A model generated the notes under the pieces. It was not told the DNA's origin. It saw only the letters and a program-made list of their open reading frames with translations, and searched no databases. A program made the position numbers and the translations under genes. This document shows, piece by piece, positions 27,360 to 36,749 of a DNA stretch of 64,000 nt (positions are counted from its first letter, which is position 1; the number at the start of each line of letters is the position of its first letter). This DNA comes from Vibrio rhodolitus (lineage in GTDB: Bacteria; Pseudomonadota; Gammaproteobacteria; Enterobacterales; Vibrionaceae): positions 1-64,000 of the forward strand of contig NZ_QLYZ01000007.1 in the NCBI RefSeq assembly GCF_003350325.1, given 5' to 3'.

Positions 27360-28997
27360 ATGCGTAAACTTGTGTTAGCTATTTCCCTTGCGTCACTCGT
27401 TGGTTGTTCAATGGGACACAGAGACCCAGTTGAAGCGAAAAGCGCTTTAAATGAAGCTATTAATGAGTCGAATAGCCGCGCTTTACAAGAGCTTCCACCG
27501 TCGGTAGCCGCTGATCTTATGCCTGAATTGGATGATTCGTTGAGCAGTCAGAATCAGACCGTAAAACGCTTTCGCGTAAAAGCGAGCAATGTCGATGCTC
27601 GCACATTTTTTGCCAGCCTAGTCAAAGGCACGCAATATAGTGCGGCAATTCATCCGGATGTCACCGGTCAGATCACAGTCAATCTGACCGATGTTACTTT
27701 GGATGAAGTATTAGCAGTGGTCAGCGATCTATATGGCTATGATGTACAAGTGACAGGTAAGGTGATTCAAGTTTACCCTGCGGGGCTGCGTACTGTGACT
27801 ATCCCAGTGGATTATCTACAGTTTAAGCGCACAGGGCGCTCGCTGACCTCTATCACTACTGGCACCATTACTTCAACCGGTAGCTCTTCAAGTAGTTCAG
27901 ATTCATCATCGGATTCATCGTCGAGTTCATCATCGGGCTCTTCGACATCAAGCGGTGGTACTGAAATTGAAACCACTAATGAAAGCGATTTCTGGCCTCA
28001 GCTACAAGTGGCAGTTGCCCAGTTGATTGGCAGTGGTAAAGGTCAGTCGGTCGTTGTAACTCCGCAGGCGAGTGTGATTACGGTCAGAGCATTCCCAGAT
28101 GAGATTCGTCAAGTGCGTGAGTTTTTAGGGGTTTCACAGCAGCGTATGCATCGTCAAGTGATCCTTGAAGCGAAGATCCTCGAAGTAACCCTCAGTGATG
28201 GTTACCAGCAAGGCATTAACTGGAGTAAAGCCTTTAGCTCGAACGGCAACGACTTTACGATTGGTCAAGGCACAATAGATCCTGATAACCCAGTTGCTTC
28301 AGTACTGCCTGGTTTAGATACCATCGGCACCTTACTTGGTGGACAAACCAATCTGGTGGTTTCTGGTGGTAGCTTTGATGCAGTAATTAGCTTTATGGCA
28401 ACTCAGGGTGACCTGAACGTGCTATCCAGTCCGCGAGTGACGGCATCGAATAACCAGAAGGCGGTGATCAAAGTTGGTACCGACGAATATTACGTGACAG
28501 ATTTCTCTAGTGTGGTTGGTAGTGGCGACAACTCAGAGCCTTCACCAGAAGTTGAACTGACGCCATTTTTCTCGGGTATTTCTTTAGATGTGACTCCACA
28601 AATTGATGACCAAGGTAATGTCTTGCTGCACGTCCACCCTGCGGTAATTGAAGTTGACGAGCAAGTAAAAGAGATTGGTTTTGGCGCAACAGCGATTACG
28701 CTACCACTTGCCCGTAGTTCGATTCGAGAGTCTGACTCAGTGATCCGTGCTCAAGATGGAGATGTGGTAGTCATTGGCGGCTTGATGAAGTCAAACACCA
28801 TTGATCAAGTGTCTAAAGTGCCGTTTTTAGGTGATGTTCCAGGGCTTGGTCACCTATTTAGAAATACCTCGAAATTGACGCAAAAAACGGAACTTGTGAT
28901 TTTGCTTAAACCAACCGTGGTTGGTGTTAATACTTGGCAAAAAGAGCTAGAGCGTTCACGTGATTTGCTACAAGAGTGGTTCCCTGAACAGCAGTAA
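27360..28997 (+). CDS. mshL: MSHA secretin MshL
   Basis: The outer-membrane pore for the pilus. The 545-residue lipoprotein has the signal MRKLVLAISLASLVGCSMGH (lipobox LVGC, Cys16), an STN/N0 domain near 70-130, an N1-type domain, and a secretin core from about 260 to 530 with VLEAKILEVTLSDG, VLSSPRVTASNNQKAVIKVG and the C-terminal VVIGGLMKSNTIDQVSKVP. An unusual run of about 30 mostly serine residues lies at about 170-200 between the N-terminal domains and the second part. It is the fourth structural gene of the locus. Confidence 0.95.
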   Translation: MRKLVLAISLASLVGCSMGHRDPVEAKSALNEAINESNSRALQELPPSVAADLMPELDDSLSSQNQTVKRFRVKASNVDARTFFASLVKGTQYSAAIHPDVTGQITVNLTDVTLDEVLAVVSDLYGYDVQVTGKVIQVYPAGLRTVTIPVDYLQFKRTGRSLTSITTGTITSTGSSSSSSDSSSDSSSSSSSGSSTSSGGTEIETTNESDFWPQLQVAVAQLIGSGKGQSVVVTPQASVITVRAFPDEIRQVREFLGVSQQRMHRQVILEAKILEVTLSDGYQQGINWSKAFSSNGNDFTIGQGTIDPDNPVASVLPGLDTIGTLLGGQTNLVVSGGSFDAVISFMATQGDLNVLSSPRVTASNNQKAVIKVGTDEYYVTDFSSVVGSGDNSEPSPEVELTPFFSGISLDVTPQIDDQGNVLLHVHPAVIEVDEQVKEIGFGATAITLPLARSSIRESDSVIRAQDGDVVVIGGLMKSNTIDQVSKVPFLGDVPGLGHLFRNTSKLTQKTELVILLKPTVVGVNTWQKELERSRDLLQEWFPEQQ

Positions 28998-29002
28998 ACA
29001 CA

Positions 29003-29842
29003 ATGTATTTAGAGCATTTTGGTTTTTCTCAGCTGCCTTTTCACCTAACCCCAAATACTGAGCTTTTTTTGGGGTTAGAGCCTCATTACGAAGCGATTCA
29101 AATGGTCAACTCAGCTCTCTCCATGGGAGAGGGCGTGATCAAAGTTACTGGTGAAGTTGGCACGGGCAAAACCATGGTTTGTCGCATGCTCGTTAATCAT
29201 TTTGAGCCTCATATTCAATTGGTTTATTTACCTAACCCTGCACTGTCGGGTGATGAGCTTAGAATGGCTGTCGCAACTGAATTGGGGCTAAGCGGGTTAA
29301 CGATCTGCCAAGTTGTTGATGCGATCCAGCAACGTTTAATTGAGTTAGCCAAGCAAGGCAAACACGTGGTGGTGCTGGTTGATGAAGCGCAGGCGTTAAG
29401 TGATGAGGCTTTGGAGGTGCTGCGTTTGTTCGGCAATCTAGAAACCGAGTACAGCAAGTTGCTGCAAATCGTATTGTTTGGTCAGCCTGAACTCGATGAA
29501 CGTTTATCGCAGTACCATCTACGTCAATTTCGTCAGCGGATCACTTTCAGTGCGCAACTAAGAGCGTTGTCACTCGATGAAACCGCAACCTATATCAGTA
29601 ACCGCTTACTAAAAGCAGGTCGACAAAGTGAGCTATTCACACTGGCTGATAAGAAAGCCATTTGGCGTGCCAGTCATGGGATACCTAGGCTTATTAATCA
29701 AATTTGTCATAAGAGCCTACTTTTGGCCAGCAGCCAAAGTTGCGCACAGGTTAAAAACCAGCATCTTTATAGCGCAATTCATGACACCTTTGATGCTTGT
29801 AAACCAAAATTTAAAGCCCCGTTATTATGGGGGTGGAGTTAG
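29003..29842 (+). CDS. mshM: MSHA biogenesis ATPase MshM
   Basis: A 279-residue ExeA-like AAA ATPase. The N-terminal YLEHFGFSQLPFHLTPNTEL motif is shared with GspA/ExeA, Walker A is GEVGTGKTMVCR near 50, and Walker B VVLVDEAQALSD near 125. Unlike ExeA it lacks a peptidoglycan-binding tail and membrane segment. ExeA-type proteins assist secretin assembly across the wall, so a similar role for MshL is inferred. It starts five bases after mshL. Confidence 0.9.
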   Translation: MYLEHFGFSQLPFHLTPNTELFLGLEPHYEAIQMVNSALSMGEGVIKVTGEVGTGKTMVCRMLVNHFEPHIQLVYLPNPALSGDELRMAVATELGLSGLTICQVVDAIQQRLIELAKQGKHVVVLVDEAQALSDEALEVLRLFGNLETEYSKLLQIVLFGQPELDERLSQYHLRQFRQRITFSAQLRALSLDETATYISNRLLKAGRQSELFTLADKKAIWRASHGIPRLINQICHKSLLLASSQSCAQVKNQHLYSAIHDTFDACKPKFKAPLLWGWS

Positions 29843-29845
29843 ATC

Positions 29846-30988
29846 ATGAGTGCGATTAATAACGCGCTATCTGAATTATCAAAGTCACAAACGGTAGCAA
29901 AAGCGGGTATCGAGAAAGCGCAAGTACAGATAGTAAAGCGCGCTCGAGTTTTGCCGTGGGTGCTCGGCGGGTTTAGCTTAAGTCTGGCTGTCGGTGGTTG
30001 GGCTTTGTCGCAACAATCTCTACCTAAGGCGATGATCACTAGCGAGGTTATCCCTTCTGAGCCAATCCTTGCTGCATCTAATTCTCAGCTTAAGCGTAAT
30101 GCCGTTTCAGTGCCGTCACCAACGGTCAAGTTGGCACAAACCAGCGAAACGATTTATGACGCTCCAGCTACCACGACCCCGACAACTGCCTCAATAGCAC
30201 CAGCAGTGAAAGCCAATGACAAATCCGCTGTGCAGAAGCATGTTGTGGAAAAACCGATTGATGTGAGCAGTGAAACGGATGTGGTTGTTGATGAGAAACC
30301 TGTCGTATTCGCAAGCGTTGCCAAGCAAGCTGAGGGTCAGCCGGTTGAGGCTGAGCCCTCAGTTGGTCAAGTCGTGGTTGAGCAGGTGCAGTTAACGCCA
30401 ACTCAATTGGCGGAGCAAGCCGAAGTCAGAGCGAAAAAAGCGCTGGAAGCGAATGATCTGTCGCGTGCGATCGAAAATTACCTTGAAGCGCTGCGTTACA
30501 CCCCGCGTGATAGCAAAATTCGTCAAACTTTAGCTGCGCTTTATTATGGCAAAGGGGAGGTTCGTAAGTCAGTCGAGTTGCTGCAAAAAGGCATAGCCTT
30601 AGCGCAAGATGATCAGAGCCTACGTCTCGCTTTAGCCAAACTTTTGCTGAAAGAGAAACAAAATAGTGCTGCGCTTACCCCGCTGATTTACTTACCGATG
30701 AATCCAAGCAGCGAATACCTTTCGTTGCGTGCCGCGCTGGCGCAGAAAAACGCGCAAGATGAAGTCGCGCTGGAAAGTTATCAAAAACTGGTCAATTTGG
30801 AACCGGACAATGGTCGCTGGTGGCTGGGTTTAGCTATTCAACAAGAGCGAGCTTTTGAGTTAGAGCCGGCAAAAATGGCTTATCAGCAAGCGTTAAACAA
30901 AGTGGGTATTTCAAGTCAGTCACAGCAATTTATTCGCGATCGTTTGGCGTTGCTCAATCGATTAGAGGAGCAGCCTAATGCAAATTAA
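29846..30988 (+). CDS. mshN: MSHA biogenesis protein MshN
   Basis: A 380-residue protein with a short cytoplasmic N-terminus, one membrane helix near residues 33-53, a low-complexity Pro/Val/Glu/Thr-rich periplasmic linker (about 60-190), and a C-terminal TPR domain from about 200 (AKKALEANDLSRAIENYLEA) onward. The layout suggests a periplasmic assembly or secretin-stabilising factor. Its last codons overlap the mshE start by eleven bases. Confidence 0.88.
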   Translation: MSAINNALSELSKSQTVAKAGIEKAQVQIVKRARVLPWVLGGFSLSLAVGGWALSQQSLPKAMITSEVIPSEPILAASNSQLKRNAVSVPSPTVKLAQTSETIYDAPATTTPTTASIAPAVKANDKSAVQKHVVEKPIDVSSETDVVVDEKPVVFASVAKQAEGQPVEAEPSVGQVVVEQVQLTPTQLAEQAEVRAKKALEANDLSRAIENYLEALRYTPRDSKIRQTLAALYYGKGEVRKSVELLQKGIALAQDDQSLRLALAKLLLKEKQNSAALTPLIYLPMNPSSEYLSLRAALAQKNAQDEVALESYQKLVNLEPDNGRWWLGLAIQQERAFELEPAKMAYQQALNKVGISSQSQQFIRDRLALLNRLEEQPNAN

Positions 30989-32702
30989 GTTAAGAAAGCG
31001 TCTTGGTGATCTGCTTGTCGAAGAAGGCATCATTTCCGAGCAGCAGGTGGAGCAGGCTCTTGCCGCGCAAAAATCTTCTGGACGTAAGCTTGGCGCCACC
31101 CTAATCGATCTTGGTTTTTTAACCGAGAAGCAAATGCTGACTTTCCTTTCGCAGCAACTTGATGTGCCGCTGATCGATTTGAGTCGCATGAATATTGATG
31201 TCGATGCGGTGCAGTTGTTGCCTGAAGTACATGCGCGTCGTTTGCGTGCGCTGGTTATTGGACGCAACCAAGATTCCTTACGTGTAGCGATGAGTGATCC
31301 AGCGGATTTGTTTGCGCAAGAGTCTTTGTTATCTCAATTGCCACAATACGCAATTGAGTTTGTTATTGCGCCTGAAAAGCAATTGGTTGAGGGCTTCGAC
31401 CGTTATTATCGAAGAACTAAAGAGATTGCGTCGTTTGCTGAGCAATTGCAGGCTGAGCATCAGGTTAACGAAGCGTTTGATTTCAATATCGAAGACTCAG
31501 ATAGTGATGAAGTAACCGTTGTAAAGCTTATCAATTCTCTATTTGAAGATGCGATTCAAGTCGGCGCGTCAGATATTCATATTGAACCTGACTCGAATGT
31601 ACTGCGCTTACGTCAACGTATTGATGGCGTGTTGCATGAAACCTTGTTGAACGAGGTAAACATTGCGTCAGCATTAGTGTTGCGTCTCAAACTGATGGCG
31701 AATTTGGATATTTCAGAAAAGCGCCTACCTCAAGATGGACGCTTCAATATTCGCGCCAAAGGTCAGTCGGTGGATATTCGTATGTCGACCATGCCCGTGC
31801 AGTATGGCGAATCGGTAGTTATGCGTCTCCTTAACCAATCTTCAGGAGTCAGAAAGCTTGAAGAATCGGGGTTACCTGCAGAGCTATTGGTGCGTTTGCG
31901 TAAGCAACTGCGTCGCCCGCATGGCATGATCTTAGTAACCGGTCCTACGGGGTCCGGTAAAACCACCACGCTTTATGGCGCGTTAAGTGAGTTAAATGAG
32001 CCGGGTAAGAAAATCATCACTGCTGAAGATCCGGTGGAATATCGCTTGCCACGCGTTAACCAAGTACAGGTTAACAGCAAGATCAATCTAGACTTCTCCA
32101 CCATTTTACGTACGTTTTTACGTCAAGACCCAGACATCATTCTGGTGGGGGAGATGCGTGACCAAGAGACGGTTGAGATTGGGTTGCGTGCCGCTCTAAC
32201 CGGTCACTTAGTTTTGAGTACCTTGCACACCAACGATGCGGTTGATAGTGCACTTCGTATGATGGATATGGGCGCGCCTGGTTATTTGGTAGCAAGTGCG
32301 GTTCGCGCGGTGGTCGCGCAGCGTTTGGTACGAAAAGTTTGCCCTGATTGTAAGACAGAACATCAACTTGACGACAGTAATCGCCAGTGGTTGATGCAGC
32401 GCTTCCCAAATCAGGTTGCCGCGAGTTTTGTTAAAGGACGAGGTTGCCAGAACTGTAACCTAACCGGTTATCGTGGTCGTATTGGTGTGTTTGAAATCCT
32501 AGAGCTTGAGCAAGATATGATGGATGCTTTGCGTGCCAATGATGCGGTTGGTTTTGCGCAAATTGCCCGAAATTCAGAGAACTATAAACCGCTGTTAGCC
32601 AGTGCGATGGAACTGGCTTTACAAGGGACGGTGAGCTTTGAAGAGGTGATGAACCTTGGTGAAGGCGACACCTCGGGTAGTGTACAAGCGATCTATATAT
32701 AG
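30978..32702 (+). CDS. mshE: MSHA pilus extension ATPase MshE
   Basis: A 574-residue PilB/GspE-type assembly motor. The N-terminus is an MshEN domain: RLGDLLVEEGIISEQQVEQA followed by LGATLIDLGFLTEKQM, the duplicated RLGxxL...G...Q pattern that binds c-di-GMP in V. cholerae MshE. The ATPase core has Walker A GPTGSGKTTTLYGAL near 320, Asp box ITAEDPVEYRLP, Walker B ILVGEMRD and His box HLVLSTLHT. A tetracysteine zinc motif, CPDC...CQNCNLTGYRGR, lies near 450-500. Pilus output is thus expected to rise with c-di-GMP. Confidence 0.96.
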   Translation: MQIKLRKRLGDLLVEEGIISEQQVEQALAAQKSSGRKLGATLIDLGFLTEKQMLTFLSQQLDVPLIDLSRMNIDVDAVQLLPEVHARRLRALVIGRNQDSLRVAMSDPADLFAQESLLSQLPQYAIEFVIAPEKQLVEGFDRYYRRTKEIASFAEQLQAEHQVNEAFDFNIEDSDSDEVTVVKLINSLFEDAIQVGASDIHIEPDSNVLRLRQRIDGVLHETLLNEVNIASALVLRLKLMANLDISEKRLPQDGRFNIRAKGQSVDIRMSTMPVQYGESVVMRLLNQSSGVRKLEESGLPAELLVRLRKQLRRPHGMILVTGPTGSGKTTTLYGALSELNEPGKKIITAEDPVEYRLPRVNQVQVNSKINLDFSTILRTFLRQDPDIILVGEMRDQETVEIGLRAALTGHLVLSTLHTNDAVDSALRMMDMGAPGYLVASAVRAVVAQRLVRKVCPDCKTEHQLDDSNRQWLMQRFPNQVAASFVKGRGCQNCNLTGYRGRIGVFEILELEQDMMDALRANDAVGFAQIARNSENYKPLLASAMELALQGTVSFEEVMNLGEGDTSGSVQAIYI

Positions 32703-32710
32703 GAAGCCAT

Positions 32711-33931
32711 ATGTCAGTTTTTCACTATCAGGGACGCAGCCTAGACGGCAGTAAAGTGTCGGGACAAATTGAAGCCGCGACGCTTGAGCTAGCCAGTGAG
32801 TCACTTATCGCAAAAGGTGTGATCCCGACTGAAATTAAGCCGGGTAAGAAGTCAGCGGGTCTCGATTTTGATTTATCGAGCTTGTTTACCCCTGCAATCC
32901 CGCTTGAAGTTTTAGTGATCTTTTGTCGTCAAATGTACAGCTTAACCAAAGCGGGCGTACCATTACTGCGTGCGATGCGTGGTTTGACGCAAAACTGTGA
33001 AAATAAGCAGCTCAAACAAGCGCTTGAAGAAGTGACAACTGAGTTGACTAATGGTCGTAGCCTTTCTGCTGCGATGCAATTACATCCCAAAGTGTTCAGT
33101 TCGCTGTTTGTTTCAATGCTAAGCGTTGGTGAAAACACCGGTCGCTTGGATGAGGCTTTGCTGCAACTAGCTAAATATTATGAGCAAGAACTAGAGACTC
33201 GCAAACGCATCAAAACGGCGATGCGTTACCCAACGTTTGTAATCTCTTTTATCGTACTGGCGATGTTTGTCCTCAATGTTAAAGTGATCCCGCAGTTCTC
33301 CAGCATGTTTGCTCGTTTTGGTGTCGACCTGCCGTTACCAACACGCATTCTTATGGCAACCTCCAATTTTTTTGTTAACTACTGGCCGTTGATGTTAGCG
33401 GTGGCGTTTGCATTGCTGTTTGCTTTTCGTGCTTGGGTTAAAACGGAAAAAGGGCGAGAGAAGTGGGACAAGTTTCGTTTGCGAATGCCGATCTTTGGCA
33501 GTGTGGTGAACCGAGCGCAACTTGGGCGTTTTTCGCGTACTTTCTCTTTAATGTTAAAAGCGGGCGTGCCGTTGAATCAATCTCTCGCTCTGTCGGCGGA
33601 AGCATTGCAAAACCAGTTTTTGGAAAACCGATTATTGGAGATGAAAAGCTCGATTGAGTCAGGCAGTTCGATCTCCAATACCGCAATCGCAAGTGGTATT
33701 TTTACCCCTTTGGTGATCCAAATGATTTCGGTCGGTGAAGAGACAGGTCGCATCGATGAGTTGCTCGAAGAGGTTGCCGATTTTTATGAGCGTGAAGTGG
33801 ACTATGACTTGAAAACCTTAACCGCGCGTATTGAGCCATTTTTGCTGGTGGTTGTCGCTGGTATGGTATTGATCCTCGCGCTGGGTATTTTCTTGCCTAT
33901 GTGGGGCATGCTCGACGCAATCAAGGGCTAG
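32711..33931 (+). CDS. mshG: MSHA inner-membrane platform protein MshG
   Basis: A 406-residue PilC/GspF-family platform protein with two duplicated T2SSF cytoplasmic domains (about 65-190 and 270-395) and three membrane helices near 170-195, 220-245 and 375-400. The conserved motifs VGENTGRLDEALLQLA and VGEETGRIDELLEEVADFYE occur once in each repeat. It follows mshE by eight bases. Confidence 0.96.
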   Translation: MSVFHYQGRSLDGSKVSGQIEAATLELASESLIAKGVIPTEIKPGKKSAGLDFDLSSLFTPAIPLEVLVIFCRQMYSLTKAGVPLLRAMRGLTQNCENKQLKQALEEVTTELTNGRSLSAAMQLHPKVFSSLFVSMLSVGENTGRLDEALLQLAKYYEQELETRKRIKTAMRYPTFVISFIVLAMFVLNVKVIPQFSSMFARFGVDLPLPTRILMATSNFFVNYWPLMLAVAFALLFAFRAWVKTEKGREKWDKFRLRMPIFGSVVNRAQLGRFSRTFSLMLKAGVPLNQSLALSAEALQNQFLENRLLEMKSSIESGSSISNTAIASGIFTPLVIQMISVGEETGRIDELLEEVADFYEREVDYDLKTLTARIEPFLLVVVAGMVLILALGIFLPMWGMLDAIKG

Positions 33932-33932
33932 C

Positions 33933-34403
33933 ATGTTACGGCAAATTGAACGTTCGCGCTTTATTGTTTGGTTTTCACTGATCACCATGCTGCTATTAGC
34001 TTTTGTTCTTGCATGGCAAAAAGTAGACCGAGAGGCGAGTGATACCGCGTTATTAGTCGTGAGTAAGCGTATTCTTGAGCAAGCGAATGTGTATAAACAG
34101 CAGTGGTTGCTTGAAAAACAACCTGAACAAATTTCAATCAACCAAAAGTTTATAAAATATTCAGCCAATGGGTGGGTTACACCGCTAAATTCCGCCAATA
34201 AAGTGGATTGTAAGTATTGGCTAGATACTTTTTATCAGCAAGAGCGAGTTTTAGAGTCTTTACCGATAAAATTTGAAGACAGTTCAATTGGTTCTGATTT
34301 TCAGTGTGAGTATACATATAGTCGCGGCCAGGCAATAAATATCAGTCTTATTGACGGAAAGTTCCGCGTCGGTGTCATATTTTCGTCAGAACATAAAAAT
34401 TGA
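33933..34403 (+). CDS. mshF: MSHA biogenesis protein MshF
   Basis: A 156-residue bitopic protein with an N-terminal membrane helix (RFIVWFSLITMLLLAFVLAW, about 9-28) and a small periplasmic domain. It has no type III prepilin signal. MshF is conserved in MSHA loci but its exact role is not established. It starts one base after mshG and is the last gene before the prepilin genes; base composition falls toward A+T in its second half. Confidence 0.85.
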   Translation: MLRQIERSRFIVWFSLITMLLLAFVLAWQKVDREASDTALLVVSKRILEQANVYKQQWLLEKQPEQISINQKFIKYSANGWVTPLNSANKVDCKYWLDTFYQQERVLESLPIKFEDSSIGSDFQCEYTYSRGQAINISLIDGKFRVGVIFSSEHKN

Positions 34404-34471
34404 CGCTGCTTAGTAGTAATATTCGCCAAGGAGCGTATAATGACTAGCACGAAAGAGTGAGATTGAAGATT

Positions 34472-35047
34472 ATGAACAAAAAACAAACTGGTTTTTCATT
34501 GGTTGAGCTTGTGGTTGTAATCGTCGTCGTCGGCTTATTGGCGGTAGCCGCGTTACCTCGCTTTTTAGATGTGACTGATGAAGCCAAAAAAGCCAGCATT
34601 GAAGGAGTGGCAGGTGGCTTTGCTACTGGTGTGCTTTCTGCGCGTGCGCAATGGGAAGCAGAAGCTCGTCCTTCTAAAACCGTCGGCACGGAAAAACAAA
34701 ACTTTGTTAACTATGATGGCGTGGACTTTTGGCTAACTCGCTCTGCCTCTTCAAATGGCAGCGATACTGGTTACCGTGATGGTTACCCACTGGACATCGT
34801 ACCGAATAATGGCAGTTTTCCGACGGGGTTAACAGATAATGCTTGTATTAGCCTAATGGAGAACTTGCTTCAGAATCCTCCAAAAGTTGATACTGTTCAA
34901 AACGCATCAACGAATCGTGATGTGAAGTATTCCGCTGAAGTAAATGATAACCAAGATGGTTGTATTTACGTACAGCAAGAAGGTGGCACTGCCCATCAAT
35001 TTGAATATGAAATTAAAACTGGTCGTGTGACCGTAACCTTGCAGTAA
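34472..35047 (+). CDS. mshB: MSHA minor prepilin MshB
   Basis: A 191-residue prepilin. The ATG at 34472 opens a type III signal, MNKKQTG, cleaved before FSLVELVVVIVVVGLLAVAA, with the conserved Glu5 of the mature pilin. An upstream GTG would lengthen the leader by five residues. The C-terminal globular domain is longer than that of the adjacent major pilin and contains two cysteines. It lies immediately before mshA, as in V. cholerae. Confidence 0.93.
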   Translation: MNKKQTGFSLVELVVVIVVVGLLAVAALPRFLDVTDEAKKASIEGVAGGFATGVLSARAQWEAEARPSKTVGTEKQNFVNYDGVDFWLTRSASSNGSDTGYRDGYPLDIVPNNGSFPTGLTDNACISLMENLLQNPPKVDTVQNASTNRDVKYSAEVNDNQDGCIYVQQEGGTAHQFEYEIKTGRVTVTLQ

Positions 35048-35083
35048 TACTGCTAATTATTTTAAAAATAGAGAGATTTTATT

Positions 35084-35560
35084 ATGAAAAGACAAGGTGG
35101 TTTCACCCTGATTGAATTAGTGGTGGTCATTGTAATTCTTGGTATTCTTGCAGTTACGGCAGCACCACGTTTCCTTAACCTACAAGATGATGCGCGTAAC
35201 GCTTCACTAGAAGGTCTGAAAGGTGCAATGGCTGGTGCAACGGGTATTGTTTATGGTCGTGCAGCGATCAATGGTGTGGAAGGTGTAGATGGTGGAGCGG
35301 TTTCTGGAGCTTCAGGTCAAGATATTACCACAACTTGGGGTTATCCACAGCCTAGTGAAAACGGAATTGGTCGTGCAGTCGTTGGTCTTGCAACAGGAGC
35401 CGATTCTGATTGGGCTATTGTTTCTGGTTCAAACTCAACTAATTACTCAATTCGTTATACGTTTAATGGTAATGCAAACACAACAGATTGTTTCGTACAG
35501 TATGCGGTGAGTTCTGCTCAAGGGTCAGCTCCTGAAATTACAGTATCAGAATGTAATTAA
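35084..35560 (+). CDS. mshA: MSHA major pilin MshA
   Basis: A 158-residue type IVa pilin. The leader MKRQGG is cleaved before [20 protein letters not shown], with Glu5 at mature position 5. The C-terminal domain is rich in Gly and Ser and ends with a disulfide pair, CFVQYA...VSECN. A terminator follows directly, so mshA is likely to be the strongly expressed end of a transcript. In Vibrio this pilus mediates surface attachment and biofilm start, and in V. cholerae it is a phage receptor. Confidence 0.96.
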   Translation: MKRQGGFTLIELVVVIVILGILAVTAAPRFLNLQDDARNASLEGLKGAMAGATGIVYGRAAINGVEGVDGGAVSGASGQDITTTWGYPQPSENGIGRAVVGLATGADSDWAIVSGSNSTNYSIRYTFNGNANTTDCFVQYAVSSAQGSAPEITVSECN

Positions 35561-35570
35561 TCGTTCCCTA

Positions 35571-35597
35571 AAAAGGTCAGCCAAGCTGGCCTTTTTT
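35571..35597 (+). terminator. Terminator after mshA
   Basis: AAAAGGTCAGC-CAA-GCTGGCCTTTTTT forms an eleven-pair stem with one G-T pair and a six-T tail. It divides the locus into an mshA-ending transcript and a later mshC-to-mshQ part. Confidence 0.88.
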
Positions 35598-35685
35598 ACC
35601 CAAGTCTCAAAATTTCTTCTTTAGTTAACGACCGTTTAACAATTTCAGATATACTACAAAAGTTTACATCTCTGACGAAGGTAGA

Positions 35686-36219
35686 ATGAATATTCGTAAG
35701 CAATCAGGCTTTACCTTGGTCGAACTGATCATTGTGATCATACTGCTGACCATTATCTCCCTATACGCGGCTAGCCGATATATTGGCGTTGGCAGCTTCT
35801 CTGCACTTGCAATTCAAGACTCTATCATCTCTATCGCTCGTCAAGTGCAACTTAACCGCATGCAGTCAAATCTTGACCCGAGCAGTATGTCAGCCAATAA
35901 AAGCCTTACGCTAGATATAGCCAATCATTATTTCGGTTCTACTCACTCTAATTGCGATCGTGTTGAAGTGCCGCCACTCACATCCGCGCAAAAAGCGCAA
36001 TGCCTTCAAGAGCGTGAAAGCCGTAGTGATTGGCTGCGAGATGAACGAGTGACATTTTCTGTTAATCCAAGTAGTGCGGCTCAAATTGAGTTTGATTTAT
36101 TGGGTAGCCCAATCGGCTCGGCGAGTAATGGTGTGACGCTCACCATTGCTGGTGATGGCAGCCAAGCTATGGTGTCGATTTGCGCCAATGGTTTTATTAG
36201 TCGTTCGGGGTGCAATTAA
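35686..36219 (+). CDS. mshC: MSHA minor prepilin MshC
   Basis: A 177-residue GspH-like minor pilin. The leader MNIRKQSG is cleaved before FTLVELIIVIILLTIISLYA, with Glu5. Two cysteine pairs are present in the globular part. Its stop codon overlaps the mshD start by one base (TAATG). It follows the mshA terminator by some 90 bases, which should contain a promoter. Confidence 0.93.
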   Translation: MNIRKQSGFTLVELIIVIILLTIISLYAASRYIGVGSFSALAIQDSIISIARQVQLNRMQSNLDPSSMSANKSLTLDIANHYFGSTHSNCDRVEVPPLTSAQKAQCLQERESRSDWLRDERVTFSVNPSSAAQIEFDLLGSPIGSASNGVTLTIAGDGSQAMVSICANGFISRSGCN

Positions 36220-36749
36220 TGAATAAAGTACGCGGTTTTACCCTGATTGAAAGTATCGTCGTGATGGTGGTGATGGCGTTAGCTATGGTCACCATTACCA
36301 GCTTTTTAATGCCTCAAGTTGCCTCTTCATCGGACGCACATTATCAAACACGAGCCGCTGCTTTAGGGCAAAGTTTGATGACCAAAATATTGGCGCGCAG
36401 TTTTGACCATGTTAACGCCAGTGGTGGCAATGAGCGCTGTCAATTTGGCGTTAACTGCAGTGCTTTGGGGATTGATAGCGGTGAATCAATGGCAAGTCCG
36501 GATCAGTTTAATGATGTCGATGACTTTATTGGTTGCTGGGCAGCAACTCCAACAGCAGCTTGCCCGCACAATTTATACGATTTGATTTCCTCGGGAAGCA
36601 ATAGTGCGTATCACAACTTTACAGTCGATATTGCGGTAGAAAATCACCCCGACAACCATGTGGCGCAAATGATGAAAAAAATCACGGTTACCGTGCGTGC
36701 TGGCAAACAAACACCGATCGAATATAGCGCCTTTCGAGGTAACTACTGA
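36219..36749 (+). CDS. mshD: MSHA minor prepilin MshD
   Basis: A 176-residue minor pilin starting with ATG at 36219; a GTG three codons earlier is less likely. The leader MNKVRG is cleaved before FTLIESIVVMVVMALAMVTI, with Glu5, and resembles GspI/PilV-type pilins. The start and stop codons overlap mshC and mshO by one base each, so the minor pilins are translationally coupled. Confidence 0.92.
   Translation: MNKVRGFTLIESIVVMVVMALAMVTITSFLMPQVASSSDAHYQTRAAALGQSLMTKILARSFDHVNASGGNERCQFGVNCSALGIDSGESMASPDQFNDVDDFIGCWAATPTAACPHNLYDLISSGSNSAYHNFTVDIAVENHPDNHVAQMMKKITVTVRAGKQTPIEYSAFRGNY

Noticed and set aside
27869..27960. Repetitive TCA/TCG-rich stretch as a CRISPR or microsatellite array
   Set aside because: It is an in-frame serine-codon run within mshL with no regular repeat-spacer structure.
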